The position numbers were made by a program, and so were the translations under genes. The notes beneath the pieces are model-generated. The model was given only the letters and a program-made list of their open reading frames with translations, ran no database searches and was not told the DNA's origin. Below, piece by piece: positions 34,050 through 48,600 of a stretch of 64,000 nucleotides of DNA. The number at the start of each line of letters is the position of its first letter. Positions within the stretch are counted from its first letter, which is position 1. This DNA comes from Ectobius pallidus (taxonomy: Eukaryota > Arthropoda > Insecta > Blattodea > Ectobiidae), in NCBI GenBank assembly GCA_964059195.1, contig CAXKWD010000014.1:1302001-1366000 (forward strand). The letters are read 5' to 3'.

Positions 34050-37000
34050 TATCGGTGATATGCTAATGTCAAAACATGGGTTGTAAATTTTACTTTAATA
34101 GAAAGAATACTGTTGCCTAGCAATGAGTTTTAAAACACGAAAGTGTTGCCTAGCAATGCCATTTTAAACCAGAAACTGTTGCCTAGCAATGTCATAAAAA
34201 AGAACTGTTGCTTAGCAATGGCATTTTTTAACACAATATTGCTACCTATTAAAAGCTTTTAAAAAAAGATACTGTTGCGTAGCAATGTCAATTTCTGACA
34301 CGAAACCTTTACCTTTCAATGCATTTTCCAAAGTAGAAACTTCTTCCTAGCAATGTAATATTTAAAGACAATTTGGCTTCCTATCAACGTAATTTTTCTA
34401 TCACGAATGTTTTTCCTAGCCATGCCAGTCTAAACCGGAAACTGTAGCCTAGCAATGAAGTTTTAAAACACCTGACTGTTGCTTAGCAATGACATTTTGA
34501 ACAACAAACTGTAGCTTAGTAATGCCATCTCCAAATACGAAACTGTTGCATAGCAATGTCATCTATAAGGAATAGTTTTTAATCCTTCAATGATCAATAC
34601 ATACAATGAAAATATCGGTGATATGCTAATGTCAAAACATGGGTTGTAAATTTTACTTTAATAGATAGAATACTGTTGCCTAGCAATTAGTTTTAAAACA
34701 CGAAACTGTTGCCTAGCAATGCCATTTTAAACCGGAAACTGTTGCCTAGCAATGTCCTCAAAAAGAACTGTTGCTTAGCAATCGCATTTTTAAACACAAC
34801 ATTGCTACCTATTATAAACTTTTAAATAATATACTGTTGCGTAGCAATGTCAATATCAGACACAAATCTTTCACCTTTCAATGCATTTTTCATGTCGAAA
34901 CTTTTTCCTAGCAATGTAATTTTTAAAGACAATTTGGCTACCTAACAATGTAATTTTTCTATCACGAAAGGTTTGCCTAGCAATGCCAGTCTAAACCGGA
35001 AACTGTTGCCTAGCAATTAAGTTTTAAAACAGCTGACTCTTGCTTAGCAATGAGATTTTGAACATGAAACTGTAACTTAGCAATGCCATCTCCAAATACG
35101 AAACTGTTGCCTAGCAATGTCTTCTATAAGGAAAAGTTTTTGATCCTTCAATGATCAATACATACAATGAAAATATCGGTGATATGCTAATGTCAAAACA
35201 TGGGTTGTAAATTTTACTTTAATAGAAAGAATACTGCTGCCTAGCAATGAGTTTTAAAACACGAAAGTGTTGCCTGGCAATGCCATTTTAAACCAGAAAC
35301 TGTTGCCTAGCAATTTCATCAAAAAGAACTGTTGCTTAGCAATGTCATTTTTTAACACAATATTGCTACCTATTTAAAGCTTTTAAAAAAAGATACTGTT
35401 GCGTAGCAATGTCAATTTCTGACACGAAACCTTTACTTTTCAATGCATTTTCCAAAGTCGAAACTTCTTCCTAGCAATGTAATTTTTAAAGACAATTTGG
35501 CTGCCTATCAATGTAATTTTTCAATCACAAATGTTTTGCCTAACCATGCCAGTCTAAACCGGAAACTGTTGCCTAGCAATGAAGTTTTAAAACACCTGAC
35601 TGTTGCTTAGCAATGACATTTTGAATAAGAAACTGTAGCTTAGCAATGCCATCTCCAAATACGAAACTGTTGCCTAGCAATGTCATCTATAAGCAATAGC
35701 CTTTAATCCCTCAATGATCAATACATACAATGAAAATATCGGTGATATGCTAATGGCATAACAGGGGTTGTAAAATTTTCTTTAATAGAAAAGAATACTG
35801 TTGCCTAGCAATGAGTTTTAAAACACGAAAGTGTTGCCTAGCAATGCCATTTTAAACAGGAAACTGTTGCCTAGCAATGCCATCAAAAAGAACTGTTGAT
35901 TAGCAATGTAATTTTTGAACACAATATTGCTACCTATTTAAAGCTTTTAAAAAAATATACTGTTGCGTAGCAATGTCAATTTCTGACACGAAACCTTTAC
36001 CTTTCAATGCATTTTCCAAAGTCGAAACTTCTTCCTAGCAATGTAATTTTTAAAGACAATTTGGCTGCATATCAACGTAATTTTTCTATCACGAATGTTT
36101 TTCCTAGCCATGCCAGTCTAAACCGGAAACTGTAGCATAGCAATGAAGTTTTAAAACACATGACTGTTGCTTAGCAATGACATTTAGAACAAGAAACTGT
36201 AGCTTAGCAATGCCATCTCCAAATACGAAACTGTTGCCTAGCAATGTCATCTATAAGGAATAGTTTTTAATCCTTCAATGATCAATAGATACAATGAAAA
36301 TATCGGTGATATGGTAATGTCAAACCATGGGTTGTAAATTTTACTTTAATATAAAGAATACTGTTGCCTAGCAATGAGTTTTAAAAAACGAAAGTGTTGC
36401 CGAGCAATGCCATTTTAAACCGGAAACTGTGGCCTAGCAATGCCATCAAAAAGAACTGTTGCTTAGCAATGTAATTTTAAACACAATATTGCTACCTATT
36501 ATAAACTTTTAAATAACATACTGTTGCGTAGCAATGTCAATTTCAGACACGAAACTTTTACCTTTCAATGCATTTATGAAAGTCGAAACTTTTTCCTAGC
36601 AATGTAATTTTTAAATACAATTTGACTGCCTAACAATGTAATTTTTCTATCACGAAAGTTTTCCCTAGCCATGCCAGTCTAAAAAGAAACTGTAGCCTAG
36701 CAATGAAGTTTTAAAACACCTGACTGTTGCTTAGCAATGACATTTTGAACAAGAAACTGTAGCTTAGCAATGCCATCTCCAAATACGAAACTGTTGCCTA
36801 GCAATGTCATCTATAAAGAATAGTTTTTAATCCCTCAATGATCAATACATACAATGAAAATATCGGTGATATGCTAATGGCAAAACATGGGTTGTAAATT
36901 TTGCTTTAATAGAAAGAATACTGTTGCCTAGCAATGAGTTTTAAAACACGAAAGTGTTGCCTAGCAATGCCATTTTAAACCGCATACTGTTGCCTAGCAA

Positions 37001-40000
37001 TGTCATCAAAAAGAAATGTTGCTTAGTAATGTCATTTTTAAACACAATATTGCTACCTATTATAAACTTTTAAAAATATACTGTTGTGTAGCAATGTTAA
37101 TTTCAGACACCAAACTTTTACTTTTCAATGCATTTTTAAAAGTCGAAACGTTTTCCTAGCAATCTAATTTTTAAAGACAATTTGGCTGCTTAACAATGTA
37201 ATTTTTCTATGACGAAAGTTTTGCCTAGCCATGCCAGTCTAAACCGGAAACTGTTGCCTAGCAATTAAGTTTTAAAACACCTGACTCTTGCTTAGCAATG
37301 ACATTTTGAACAAGAAACTGTAGCTTAGCAATGCCATCTCCAAATACGAAACTGTTGCCTAGCAATGTCATCTATAACGAATAGTTTTTAATCCTTCAAT
37401 GATCAATAGATACAATGAAAATATCGGTGATATGCTAATGTCAAAACATGGGTTGTAAATTTTACTTTAATAGAAAGAATACTGTTGCCTAGCAATTAGT
37501 TTTAAAACACGAAAGTGTTGCCTAGCAATGCCATTTTAAACCGGAAACTGTTGCCTAGCAATGTCCACAAAAAGAACTGTTGCTTAGCAATGGCATTTTT
37601 AAACACAATATTGCTACCTATTAAAAGCTTTTAAAAAAAGATACTGTTGCGTAGCAATGTCAATTTCTGAAACGAAACCTTTACATTTCAATGCATTTTT
37701 CAAATTCGAAACTTCTTCCTAGCAATGTAATTTTTAAAGACAATTTGGCTACCTAACAATGTAATTTTTCTATCACGAATGTTTTGCCTAGCCATGCCAG
37801 TCTAAACCGGAAACTGTTGCCTAGCAATGAAGTTTTATAACACCTGACTGTTGCTTAGCAATGACAATTTGAATAAGAAACTGTAGCTTAGCAATGCCAT
37901 CTCCAAATACGAAACAGTTGCCTAGCAATGTCATCTATAAGGAATAGTTTTTAATCCCTCAATGATCAATACATACAATGAAAATATCGGTGATATGCTA
38001 ATGGCAAAACATTGGTTGTAAATTTTGCTTTAATAGAAAGAATACTGTTGCCTAGCAATGAGTTTTAAAACACGAAAGTGTTGCCTAGCAATGCCATTTT
38101 AAACCGCAAACTGTTGCCTAGCAATGTCATCAAAAAGAACTGTTGCTTAGTAATGTCATTTTTAAACACAATATTGCTACCTATTATAAACTTTTAAAAA
38201 TATACTGTTGTGTAGCAATGTTAAATTCAGACACCAAACTTTTACATTTCAATGCATTTTTAAAAGTCGAAACGTTTTCCTAGCAATGTAATTTTTAAAG
38301 ACAATTTGGCTGCTTAACAATGTAATTTTTCTATGACGAAAGTTTTGCCTAGCCATGCCAGTCTAAACCGGAAACTGTTGCCTAGCAATTGATTTTTAAA
38401 ACAACTGACTCTTGCTTAGCAATGACATTTTGAACAAGAAACTGTAGCTTAGCAATGCCATCTCCAAATACGAAACTGTTGCCTAGCAATGTCATCTATA
38501 ACCAATAGTTTTTAATCCTTCAATGATCAATAGATACAATGAAAATATCGGTGATATGCTAATGTCAAAACATGGGTTGTAAATTTTACTTTAATAGAAA
38601 GAATACTGTTGCCTAGCAATGAGTTTTAAAACACGAAAGTGTTGCCTAGCAATGCCATTTTAAACCAGAAACTGTTGCCTAGCAATGTCATCAAAAAGAA
38701 CTGTTGCTTAGCAATGGCATTTTTAAACACAACATTGCTACCTATTATAAACTTTTAAATAATATACTGTTGCGTAGCAATGTTAAATTCAGACACCAAA
38801 CTTTTACTTTTCAATGCATTTTTAAAAGTCGAAACGTTTTCCTAGCAATGTAATTTTTAAAGACAATTTGGCTGCTTAACAATGTAATTTTTCTATGACG
38901 AAAGTTTTGCCTAGCCATGCCAGTCTAAACCGGAAACTGTTGCCTAGCAATTAAGTTTTAAAACAACTGACTCTTGCTTAGCAATGACATTTTGAACAAG
39001 AAACTGTAGCTTAGCAATGCCATCTCCAAATACGAAACTGTTGCCTAGCAATGTCATCTATAACCAATAGTTTTTAATCCTTCAATGATCAATAGATACA
39101 ATGAAAATATCGGTGATATGCTAATGTCAAAACATGGGTTGTAAATTTTACTTTAATAGAAAGAATACTGTTGCCTAGCAATGAGTTTTAAAACACGAAA
39201 GTGTTGCCTAGCAATGCCATTTTAAACCAGAAACTGTTGCCTAGCAATGTCATCAAAAAGAACTGTTGCTTAGCAATGGCATTTTTGAACACAATATTGC
39301 TACCTATTAAAAGCTTTTAAAAAAAGATACTGTTGCGTAGCAATGTCAATTTCTGACACGAAACCTTTACCTTTCAATGCATTTTCCAAAGTAGAAACTT
39401 CTTCCTAGCAATGTAATATTTAAAGACAATTTGGCTTCCTATCAACGTAATTTTTCTATCACGAATGTTTTTCCTAGCCATGCCAGTCTAAACCGGAAAC
39501 TGTAGCCTAGCAATGAAGTTTTAAAACACCTGACTGTTGCTTAGCAATGACATTTTGAACAACAAACTGTAGCTTAGCAATGCCATCTCCAAATACGAAA
39601 CTGTTGCATAGCAATGTCATCTATAAGGAATAGTTTTTAATCCTTCAATGATCAATACATACAATGAAAATATCGGTGATATGCTAATGTCAAAACATGG
39701 GTTGTAAATTTTACTTTAATAGATAGAATACTGTTGCCTAGCAATTAGTTTTAAAACACGAAAGTGTTGCCTAGCAATGCCATTTTAAACCGGAAACTGT
39801 TGCCTAGCAATGTCCTCAAAAAGAACTGTTGCTTAGCAATCGCATTTTTAAACACAACATTGCTACCTATTATAAACTTTTAAATAATATACTGTTGCGT
39901 AGCAATGTCAATATCAGACACAAATCTTTCACCTTTCAATGCATTTTTCATGTCGAAACTTTTTCCTAGCAATGTAATTTTTAAAGACAATTTGGCTACC

Positions 40001-42660
40001 TAACAATGTAATTTTTCTATCACGAAAGGTTTGCCTAGCAATGCCAGTCTAAACCGGAAACTGTTGCCTAGCAATTAAGTTTTAAAACAGCTGACTCTTG
40101 CTTAGCAATGAGATTTTGAACATGAAACTGTAACTTAGCAATGCCATCTCCAAATACGAAACTGTTGCCTAGCAATGTCTTCTATAAGGAAAAGTTTTTG
40201 ATCCTTCAATGATCAATACATACAATGAAAATATCGGTGATATGCTAATGTCAAAACATGGGTTGTAAATTTTACTTTAATAGAAAGAATACTGCTGCCT
40301 AGCAATGAGTTTTAAAACACGAAAGTGTTGCCTGGCAATGCCATTTTAAACCAGAAACTGTTGCCTAGCAATTTCATCAAAAAGAACTGTTGCTTAGCAA
40401 TGTCATTTTTTAACACAATATTGCTACCTATTTAAAGCATTTAAAAAAAGATACTGTTGCGTAGCAATGTCAATTTCTGACACGAAACCTTTACTTTTCA
40501 ATGCATTTTCCAAAGTCGAAACTTCTTCCTAGCAATGTAATTTTTAAAGACAATTTGGCTGCCTATCAATGTAATTTTTCAATCACAAATGTTTTGCCTA
40601 ACCATGCCAGTCTAAACCGGAAACTGTTGCCTAGCAATGAAGTTTTAAAACACCTGACTGTTGCTTAGCAATGACATTTTGAATAAGAAACTGTAGCTTA
40701 GCAATGCCATCTCCAAATACGAAACTGTTGCCTAGCAATGTCATCTATAAGCAATAGCCTTTAATCCCTCAATGATCAATACATACAATGAAAATATCGG
40801 TGATATGCTAATGGCATAACAGGGGTTGTAAAATTTTCTTTAATAGAAAAGAATACTGTTGCCTAGCAATGAGTTTTAAAACACGAAAGTGTTGCCTAGC
40901 AATGCCATTTTAAACAGGAAACTGTTGCCTAGCAATGCCATCAAAAAGAACTGTTGATTAGCAATGTAATTTTTGAACACAATATTGCTACCTATTTAAA
41001 GCTTTTAAAAAAATATACTGTTGCGTAGCAATGTCAATTTCTGACACGAAACCTTTACCTTTCAATGCATTTTCCAAAGTCGAAACTTCTTCCTAGCAAT
41101 GTAATTTTTAAAGACAATTTGGCTGCATATCAACGTAATTTTTCTATCACGAATGTTTTTCCTAGCCATGCCAGTCTAAACCGGAAACTGTAGCATAGCA
41201 ATGAAGTTTTAAAACACCTGACTGTTGCTTAGCAATGACATTTAGAACAAGAAACTGTAGCTTAGCAATGCCATCTCCAAATACGAAACTGTTGCCTAGC
41301 AATGTCATCTATAAGGAATAGTTTTTAATCCTTCAATGATCAATAGATACAATGAAAATATCGGTGATATGGTAATGTCAAACCATGGGTTGTAAATTTT
41401 ACTTTAATATAAAGAATACTGTTGCCTAGCAATGAGTTTTAAAAAACGAAAGTGTTGCCGAGCAATGCCATTTTAAACCGGAAACTGTAGCCTAGCAATG
41501 CCATCAAAAAGAACTGTTGCTTAGCAATGTAATTTTAAACACAATATTGCTACCTATTATAAACTTTTAAATAACATACTGTTGCGTAGCAATGTCAATT
41601 TCAGACACGAAACTTTTACCTTTCAATGCATTTATGAAAGTCGAAACTTTTTCCTAGCCATGTAATTTTTAAATACAATTTGACTGCCTAACAATGTAAT
41701 TTTTCTATCACGAAAGTTTTCCCTAGCCATGCCAGTCTAAAAAGAAACTGTAGCCTAGCAATGAAGTTTTAAAACACCTGACTGTTGCTTAGCAATGACA
41801 TTTTGAACAAGAAACTGTAGCTTAGCAATGCCATCTCCAAATACGAAACTGTTGCCTAGCAATGTCATCTATAACGAATAGTTTTTAATCCTTCAATGAT
41901 CAGTAGATACAATGAAAATATCGGTGATATGCTAATGTCAAAACATGGGTTGTAAATTTTACTTTAATAGAAAGAATACTGTTGCCTAGCAATTAGTTTT
42001 AAAACACGAAAGTGTTGCCTAGCAATGCCATTTTAAACCGGAAACTGTTGCCTAGCAATATCCTCAAAAAGAACTGTTGCTTAGCAATGGCATTTTTAAA
42101 CACAATATTGCTACCTATTAAAAGCTTTTAAAAAAAGATACTGTTGCGTAGCAATGTCAATTTCTGAAACGAAACCTTTACATTTCAATGCATTTTTCAA
42201 ATTCGAAACTTCTTCCTAGCAATGTAATTTTTAAAGACAATTTGGCTACCTAACAATGTAATTTTTCTATCACGAATGTTTTGCCTAGCCATGCCAGTCT
42301 AAACCGGAAACTGTTGCCTAGCAATGAAGTTTTATAACACCTGACTGTTGCTTAGCAATGACATTTTGAATAAGAAACTGTAGCTTAGCAATGCCATCTC
42401 CAAATACGAAACTGTTGCCTAGCAATGTCATCTATAAGCAATAGCCTTTAATCCCTCAATGATCAATACATACAATGAAAATATCGGTGATATGCTAATG
42501 GCATAACAGGGGTTGTAAAATTTTCTTTAATAGAAAAGAATACTGTTGCCTAGCAATGAGTTTTAAAACACGAAAGTGTTGCCTAGCAATGCCATTTTAA
42601 ACAGGAAACTGTTGCCTAGCAATGCCATCAAAAAGAACTGTTGATTAGCAATGTAATTTT
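31416..42660 (+). repeat. 11,245-bp tandem unit (20 monomers), copy 1
   Basis: All 20 anchors from 31801 to 42482 recur 11,245 bp downstream (43046 to 53727). Rare private bases recur at the same offset: CTTAGTAATGCC near 34511 and 45756, TTCCTATCCATGCC near 32725 and 43970, TAACAAAAG near 33136 and 44381. The left edge is placed where the sequence before TTTTTGAACACAA stops matching. Within it, monomers at 34613-36301 recur at 39671-41359 (5,058 bp, nine monomers), so the unit contains an older internal duplication. Confidence 0.85.
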
Positions 42661-45600
42661 TGAACACAATATTGCTACCTATTAAAAGCTTTTAAAAGAA
42701 GATACTGTTGCCTAGCAATGTCAATTTCTGACACGAAACCTTTACCTTTCAATGCATTTTCCAAAGTAGAAACTTCTTCCTAGCAATGTAATTTTTAAAG
42801 ACAATTTGGCTGCCAATCAACGTAATTTTTCTATCACGAATGTTTTTCCTAGCCATGCCAGTCTAAACCGGAAACTGTAGCCTAGCAATGAAGTTTTAAA
42901 ACACCTGACTGTTGCTTAGCAATGACATTTTGAACAACAAACTATACCTTAGCAATGCCATCTCCAAATACGAAACTGTTGCCTAGCAATGTCATCTATA
43001 AGGAATAGTTTTTAATCCTTCAATGATCAATACATACAATGAAAATATCGGTGATATGCTAATGTCAAAACATGGGTTGTAAATTTTACTTTAATAGAAA
43101 GAATACTGTTGCCTAGCAATTAGTTTTAAAACACGAAAGTGTTGCCTAGCAATGCCATTTTAAACCGGAATCTGTTGCCTAGCAATGTCCTCAAAAAGAA
43201 CTGTTGCTTAGCAATGGCATTTTTAAACACAACATTGCTACCTATTATAAACTTTTAAATAATATACTGTTGCGTAGCAATGTCAATATCAGACACAAAT
43301 CTTTTTACCTTTCAATGCATTTTTCATGTCGAAACTTTTTCCTAGCAATGTAATTTTTAAAGACAATTTGGCTACCTAACAATGTAATTTTTCTATCACG
43401 AAAGGTTTGCCTAGCAATGCCAGTCTAAACCGGAAACTGTTGCCTAGCAATTAAGTTTTAAAACAGCTGACTCTTGCTTAGCAATGACATTTTGAACATG
43501 AAACTGTAGCTTAGGAATGCCATCTCCAAATACGAAACTGTTGCCTAGCAATGTCTTCTATAAGGAAAAGTTTTTAATCCCTCAATGATCAATACATACA
43601 ATGAAAATATCGGTGATATGCTAATGGCATAACAGGGGTTGTAAATTTTCTTTAATAGAAAAGAATACTGTTGCCTAGCAATGAGTTTTAAAACACGAAA
43701 GTGTTGCCTAGCAATGCCATTTTAAACCGGAAACTGTTGCCTAGCAATGCCATCAAAAAGAACTGTTGATTAGCAATGTCATTTTTGAACACAATATTGC
43801 TACCTATTTAAAGCTTTTAAAAAAAGATACTGTTGCGTAGCAATGTCAATTTCTGACACGAAACCTTTACCTTTCAATGCATTTTCCAAATTAGAAACTT
43901 CTTCCTAGCAATGTAATTTTTAAAGACAATTTGGCTGCCTATCAACGTAATTTTTCTATCACGAATGTTTTTCCTATCCATGCCAGTCTAAACCGGAAAC
44001 TGTAGCATAGCAATGAAGTTTTAAAACACCTGACTGTTGCTTAGCAATGACATTTAGAACAAGAAACTGTAGCTTAGCAATGCCATCTCCAAATACGAAA
44101 CTGTTGCCTAGCAATGTCATCTATAAGGAATAGTGTTTAATCCTTCAATGATCAATACATACAATGAAAATATCGGTGATATGCTAATGTCAAAACATGG
44201 GTTGTAAATTTTACTTTAATAGAAAGAATACTGTTGCCTAGCAATTAGTTTTAAAACACGAAAGTGTTGCCTAGCAATGCCATTTTAAACCGGAAACTGT
44301 TGCCTAGCAATGTCCTCAAAAAGAACTGTTGCTTAGCAATGGCATTTTTAAACACAATATTGCTACCTATTAAAAGCTTTTAACAAAAGATACTGTTGCG
44401 TAGCAATGTCAATTTCTGAAACGAAACCTTTACCTTTCAATGCATTTTTCAAATTCGAAACTTCTTCCTAGCAATGTAATTTTTAAAGACAATTTGGCTA
44501 CCTAACAATGTAATTTTTCTATCACGAATGTTTTGCCTAGCCATGCCAGTCTAAACCGGAAACTGTTGCCTAGCAATGAAGTTTTATAACACCTGACTGT
44601 TGCTTAGCAATGACAATTTGAATAAGAAACTGTAGCTTAGCAATGCCATCTCCAAATACGAAACAGTTGCCTAGCAATGTCATCTATAAGGAATAGTTTT
44701 TTATCCCTCAATGATCAATACATACAATGAAAATATCGGTGATATGCTAATGGCAAAACATTGGTTGTAAATTTTGCTTTAATAGAAAGAATACTGTTGC
44801 CTAGCAATGAGTTTTAAAACACGAAAGTGTTGCCTAGCAATGCCATTTTAAACCGCAAACTGTTGCCTAGCAATGTCATCAAAAAGAACTGTTGCTTAGT
44901 AATGTCATTTTTAAACACAATATTGCTACCTATTATAAACTTTTAAAAATATACTGTTGTGTAGCAATGTTAAATTCAGACACCATACTTTTACTTTTCA
45001 ATGCATTTTTAAAAGTCGAAACGTCTTCCTAGCAATGTAATTTTTAAAGACAATTTGGCTGCTTAACAATGTAATTTTTCTATGACGAAAGTTTTGCCTA
45101 GCCATGCCAGTCTAAACCGGAAACTGTTGCCTAGCAATTGAGTTTTAAAACAACTGACTCTTGCTTAGCAATGACATTTTGAACAAGAAACTGTAGCTTA
45201 GCAATGCCATCTCCAAATACGAAACTGTTGCCTAGCAATGTCATCTATAACCAATAGTTTTTAATCCTTCAATGATCAATAGATACAATGAAAATATCGG
45301 TGATATGCTAATGTCAAAACATGGGTTGTAAATTTTACTTTAATAGAAAGAATACTGTTGCCTAGCAATGAGTTTTAAAACACGAAAGTGTTGCCTAGCA
45401 ATGCCATTTTAAACCAGAAACTGTTGCCTAGCAATGTCATAAAAAAGAACTGTTGCTTAGCAATGGCATTTTTTAACACAATATTGCTACCTATTAAAAG
45501 CTTTTAAAAAAAGATACTGTTGCGTAGCAATGTCAATTTCTGACACGAAACCTTTACCTTTCAATGCATTTTCCAAAGTAGAAACTTCTTCCTAGCAATG

Positions 45601-48600
45601 TAATATTTAAAGACAATTTGGCTTCCTATCAACGTAATTTTTCTATCACGAATGTTTTTCCTAGCCATGCCAGTCTAAACCGGAAACTGTAGCCTAGCAA
45701 TGAAGTTTTAAAACACCTGACTGTTGCTTAGCAATGACATTTTGAACAACAAACTGTAGCTTAGTAATGCCATCTCCAAATACGAAACTGTTGCATAGCA
45801 ATGTCATCTATAAGGAATAGTTTTTAATCCTTCAATGATCAATACATACAATGAAAATATCGGTGATATGCTAATGTCAAAACATGGGTTGTAAATTTTA
45901 CTTTAATAGATAGAATACTGTTGCCTAGCAATTAGTTTTAAAACACGAAACTGTTGCCTAGCAATGCCATTTTAAACCGGAAACTGTTGCCTAGCAATGT
46001 CCTCAAAAAGAACTGTTGCTTAGCAATCGCATTTTTAAACACAACATTGCTACCTATTATAAACTTTTAAATAATATACTGTTGCGTAGCAATGTCAATA
46101 TCAGACACAAATCTTTCACCTTTCAATGCATTTTTCATGTCGAAACTTTTTCCTAGCAATGTAATTTTTAAAGACAATTTGGCTACCTAACAATGTAATT
46201 TTTCTATCACGAAAGGTTTGCCTAGCAATGCCAGTCTAAACCGGAAACTGTTGCCTAGCAATTAAGTTTTAAAACAGCTGACTCTTGCTTAGCAATGAGA
46301 TTTTGAACATGAAACTGTAACTTAGCAATGCCATCTCCAAATACGAAACTGTTGCCTAGCAATGTCTTCTATAAGGAAAAGTTTTTGATCCTTCAATGAT
46401 CAATACATACAATGAAAATATCGGTGATATGCTAATGTCAAAACATGGGTTGTAAATTTTACTTTAATAGAAAGAATACTGCTGCCTAGCAATGAGTTTT
46501 AAAACACGAAAGTGTTGCCTGGCAATGCCATTTTAAACCAGAAACTGTTGCCTAGCAATTTCATCAAAAAGAACTGTTGCTTAGCAATGTCATTTTTTAA
46601 CACAATATTGCTACCTATTTAAAGCTTTTAAAAAAAGATACTGTTGCGTAGCAATGTCAATTTCTGACACGAAACCTTTACTTTTCAATGCATTTTCCAA
46701 AGTCGAAACTTCTTCCTAGCAATGTAATTTTTAAAGACAATTTGGCTGCCTATCAATGTAATTTTTCAATCACAAATGTTTTGCCTAACCATGCCAGTCT
46801 AAACCGGAAACTGTTGCCTAGCAATGAAGTTTTAAAACACCTGACTGTTGCTTAGCAATGACATTTTGAATAAGAAACTGTAGCTTAGCAATGCCATCTC
46901 CAAATACGAAACTGTTGCCTAGCAATGTCATCTATAAGCAATAGCCTTTAATCCCTCAATGATCAATACATACAATGAAAATATCGGTGATATGCTAATG
47001 GCATAACAGGGGTTGTAAAATTTTCTTTAATAGAAAAGAATACTGTTGCCTAGCAATGAGTTTTAAAACACGAAAGTGTTGCCTAGCAATGCCATTTTAA
47101 ACAGGAAACTGTTGCCTAGTAATGCCATCAAAAAGAACTGTTGATTAGCAATGTAATTTTTGAACACAATATTGCTACCTATTTAAAGCTTTTAAAAAAA
47201 TATACTGTTGCGTAGCAATGTCAATTTCTGACACGAAACCTTTACCTTTCAATGCATTTTCCAAAGTCGAAACTTCTTCCTAGCAATGTAATTTTTAAAG
47301 ACAATTTGGCTGCATATCAACGTAATTTTTCTATCACGAATGTTTTTCCTAGCCATGCCAGTCTAAACCGGAAACTGTAGCATAGCAATGAAGTTTTAAA
47401 ACACATGACTGTTGCTTAGCAATGACATTTAGAACAAGAAACTGTAGCTTAGCAATGCCATCTCCAAATACGAAACTGTTGCCTAGCAATGTCATCTATA
47501 AGGAATAGTTTTTAATCCTTCAATGATCAATAGATACAATGAAAATATCGGTGATATGGTAATGTCAAACCATGGGTTGTAAATTTTACTTTAATATAAA
47601 GAATACTGTTGCCTAGCAATGAGTTTTAAAAAACGAAAGTGTTGCCGAGCAATGCCATTTTAAACCGGAAACTGTGGCCTAGCAATGCCATCAAAAAGAA
47701 CTGTTGCTTAGCAATGTAATTTTAAACACAATATTGCTACCTATTATAAACTTTTAAATAACATACTGTTGCGTAGCAATGTCAATTTCAGACACGAAAC
47801 TTTTACCTTTCAATGCATTTATGAAAGTCGAAACTTTTTCCTAGCAATGTAATTTTTAAATACAATTTGACTGCCTAACAATGTAATTTTTCTATCACGA
47901 AAGTTTTCCCTAGCCATGCCAGTCTAAAAAGAAACTGTAGCCTAGCAATGAAGTTTTAAAACACCTGACTGTTGCTTAGCAATGACATTTTGAACAAGAA
48001 ACTGTAGCTTAGCAATGCCATCTCCAAATACGAAACTGTTGCCTAGCAATGTCATCTATAAAGAATAGTTTTTAATCCCTCAATGATCAATACATACAAT
48101 GAAAATATCGGTGATATGCTAATGGCAAAACATGGGTTGTAAATTTTGCTTTAATAGAAAGAATACTGTTGCCTAGCAATGAGTTTTAAAACACGAAAGT
48201 GTTGCCTAGCAATGCCATTTTAAACCGCATACTGTTGCCTAGCAATGTCATCAAAAAGAAATGTTGCTTAGTAATGTCATTTTTAAACACAATATTGCTA
48301 CCTATTATAAACTTTTAAAAATATACTGTTGTGTAGCAATGTTAATTTCAGACACCAAACTTTTACTTTTCAATGCATTTTTAAAAGTCGAAACGTTTTC
48401 CTAGCAATCTAATTTTTAAAGACAATTTGGCTGCTTAACAATGTAATTTTTCTATGACGAAAGTTTTGCCTAGCCATGCCAGTCTAAACCGGAAACTGTT
48501 GCCTAGCAATTAAGTTTTAAAACACCTGACTCTTGCTTAGCAATGACATTTTGAACAAGAAACTGTAGCTTAGCAATGCCATCTCCAAATACGAAACTGT

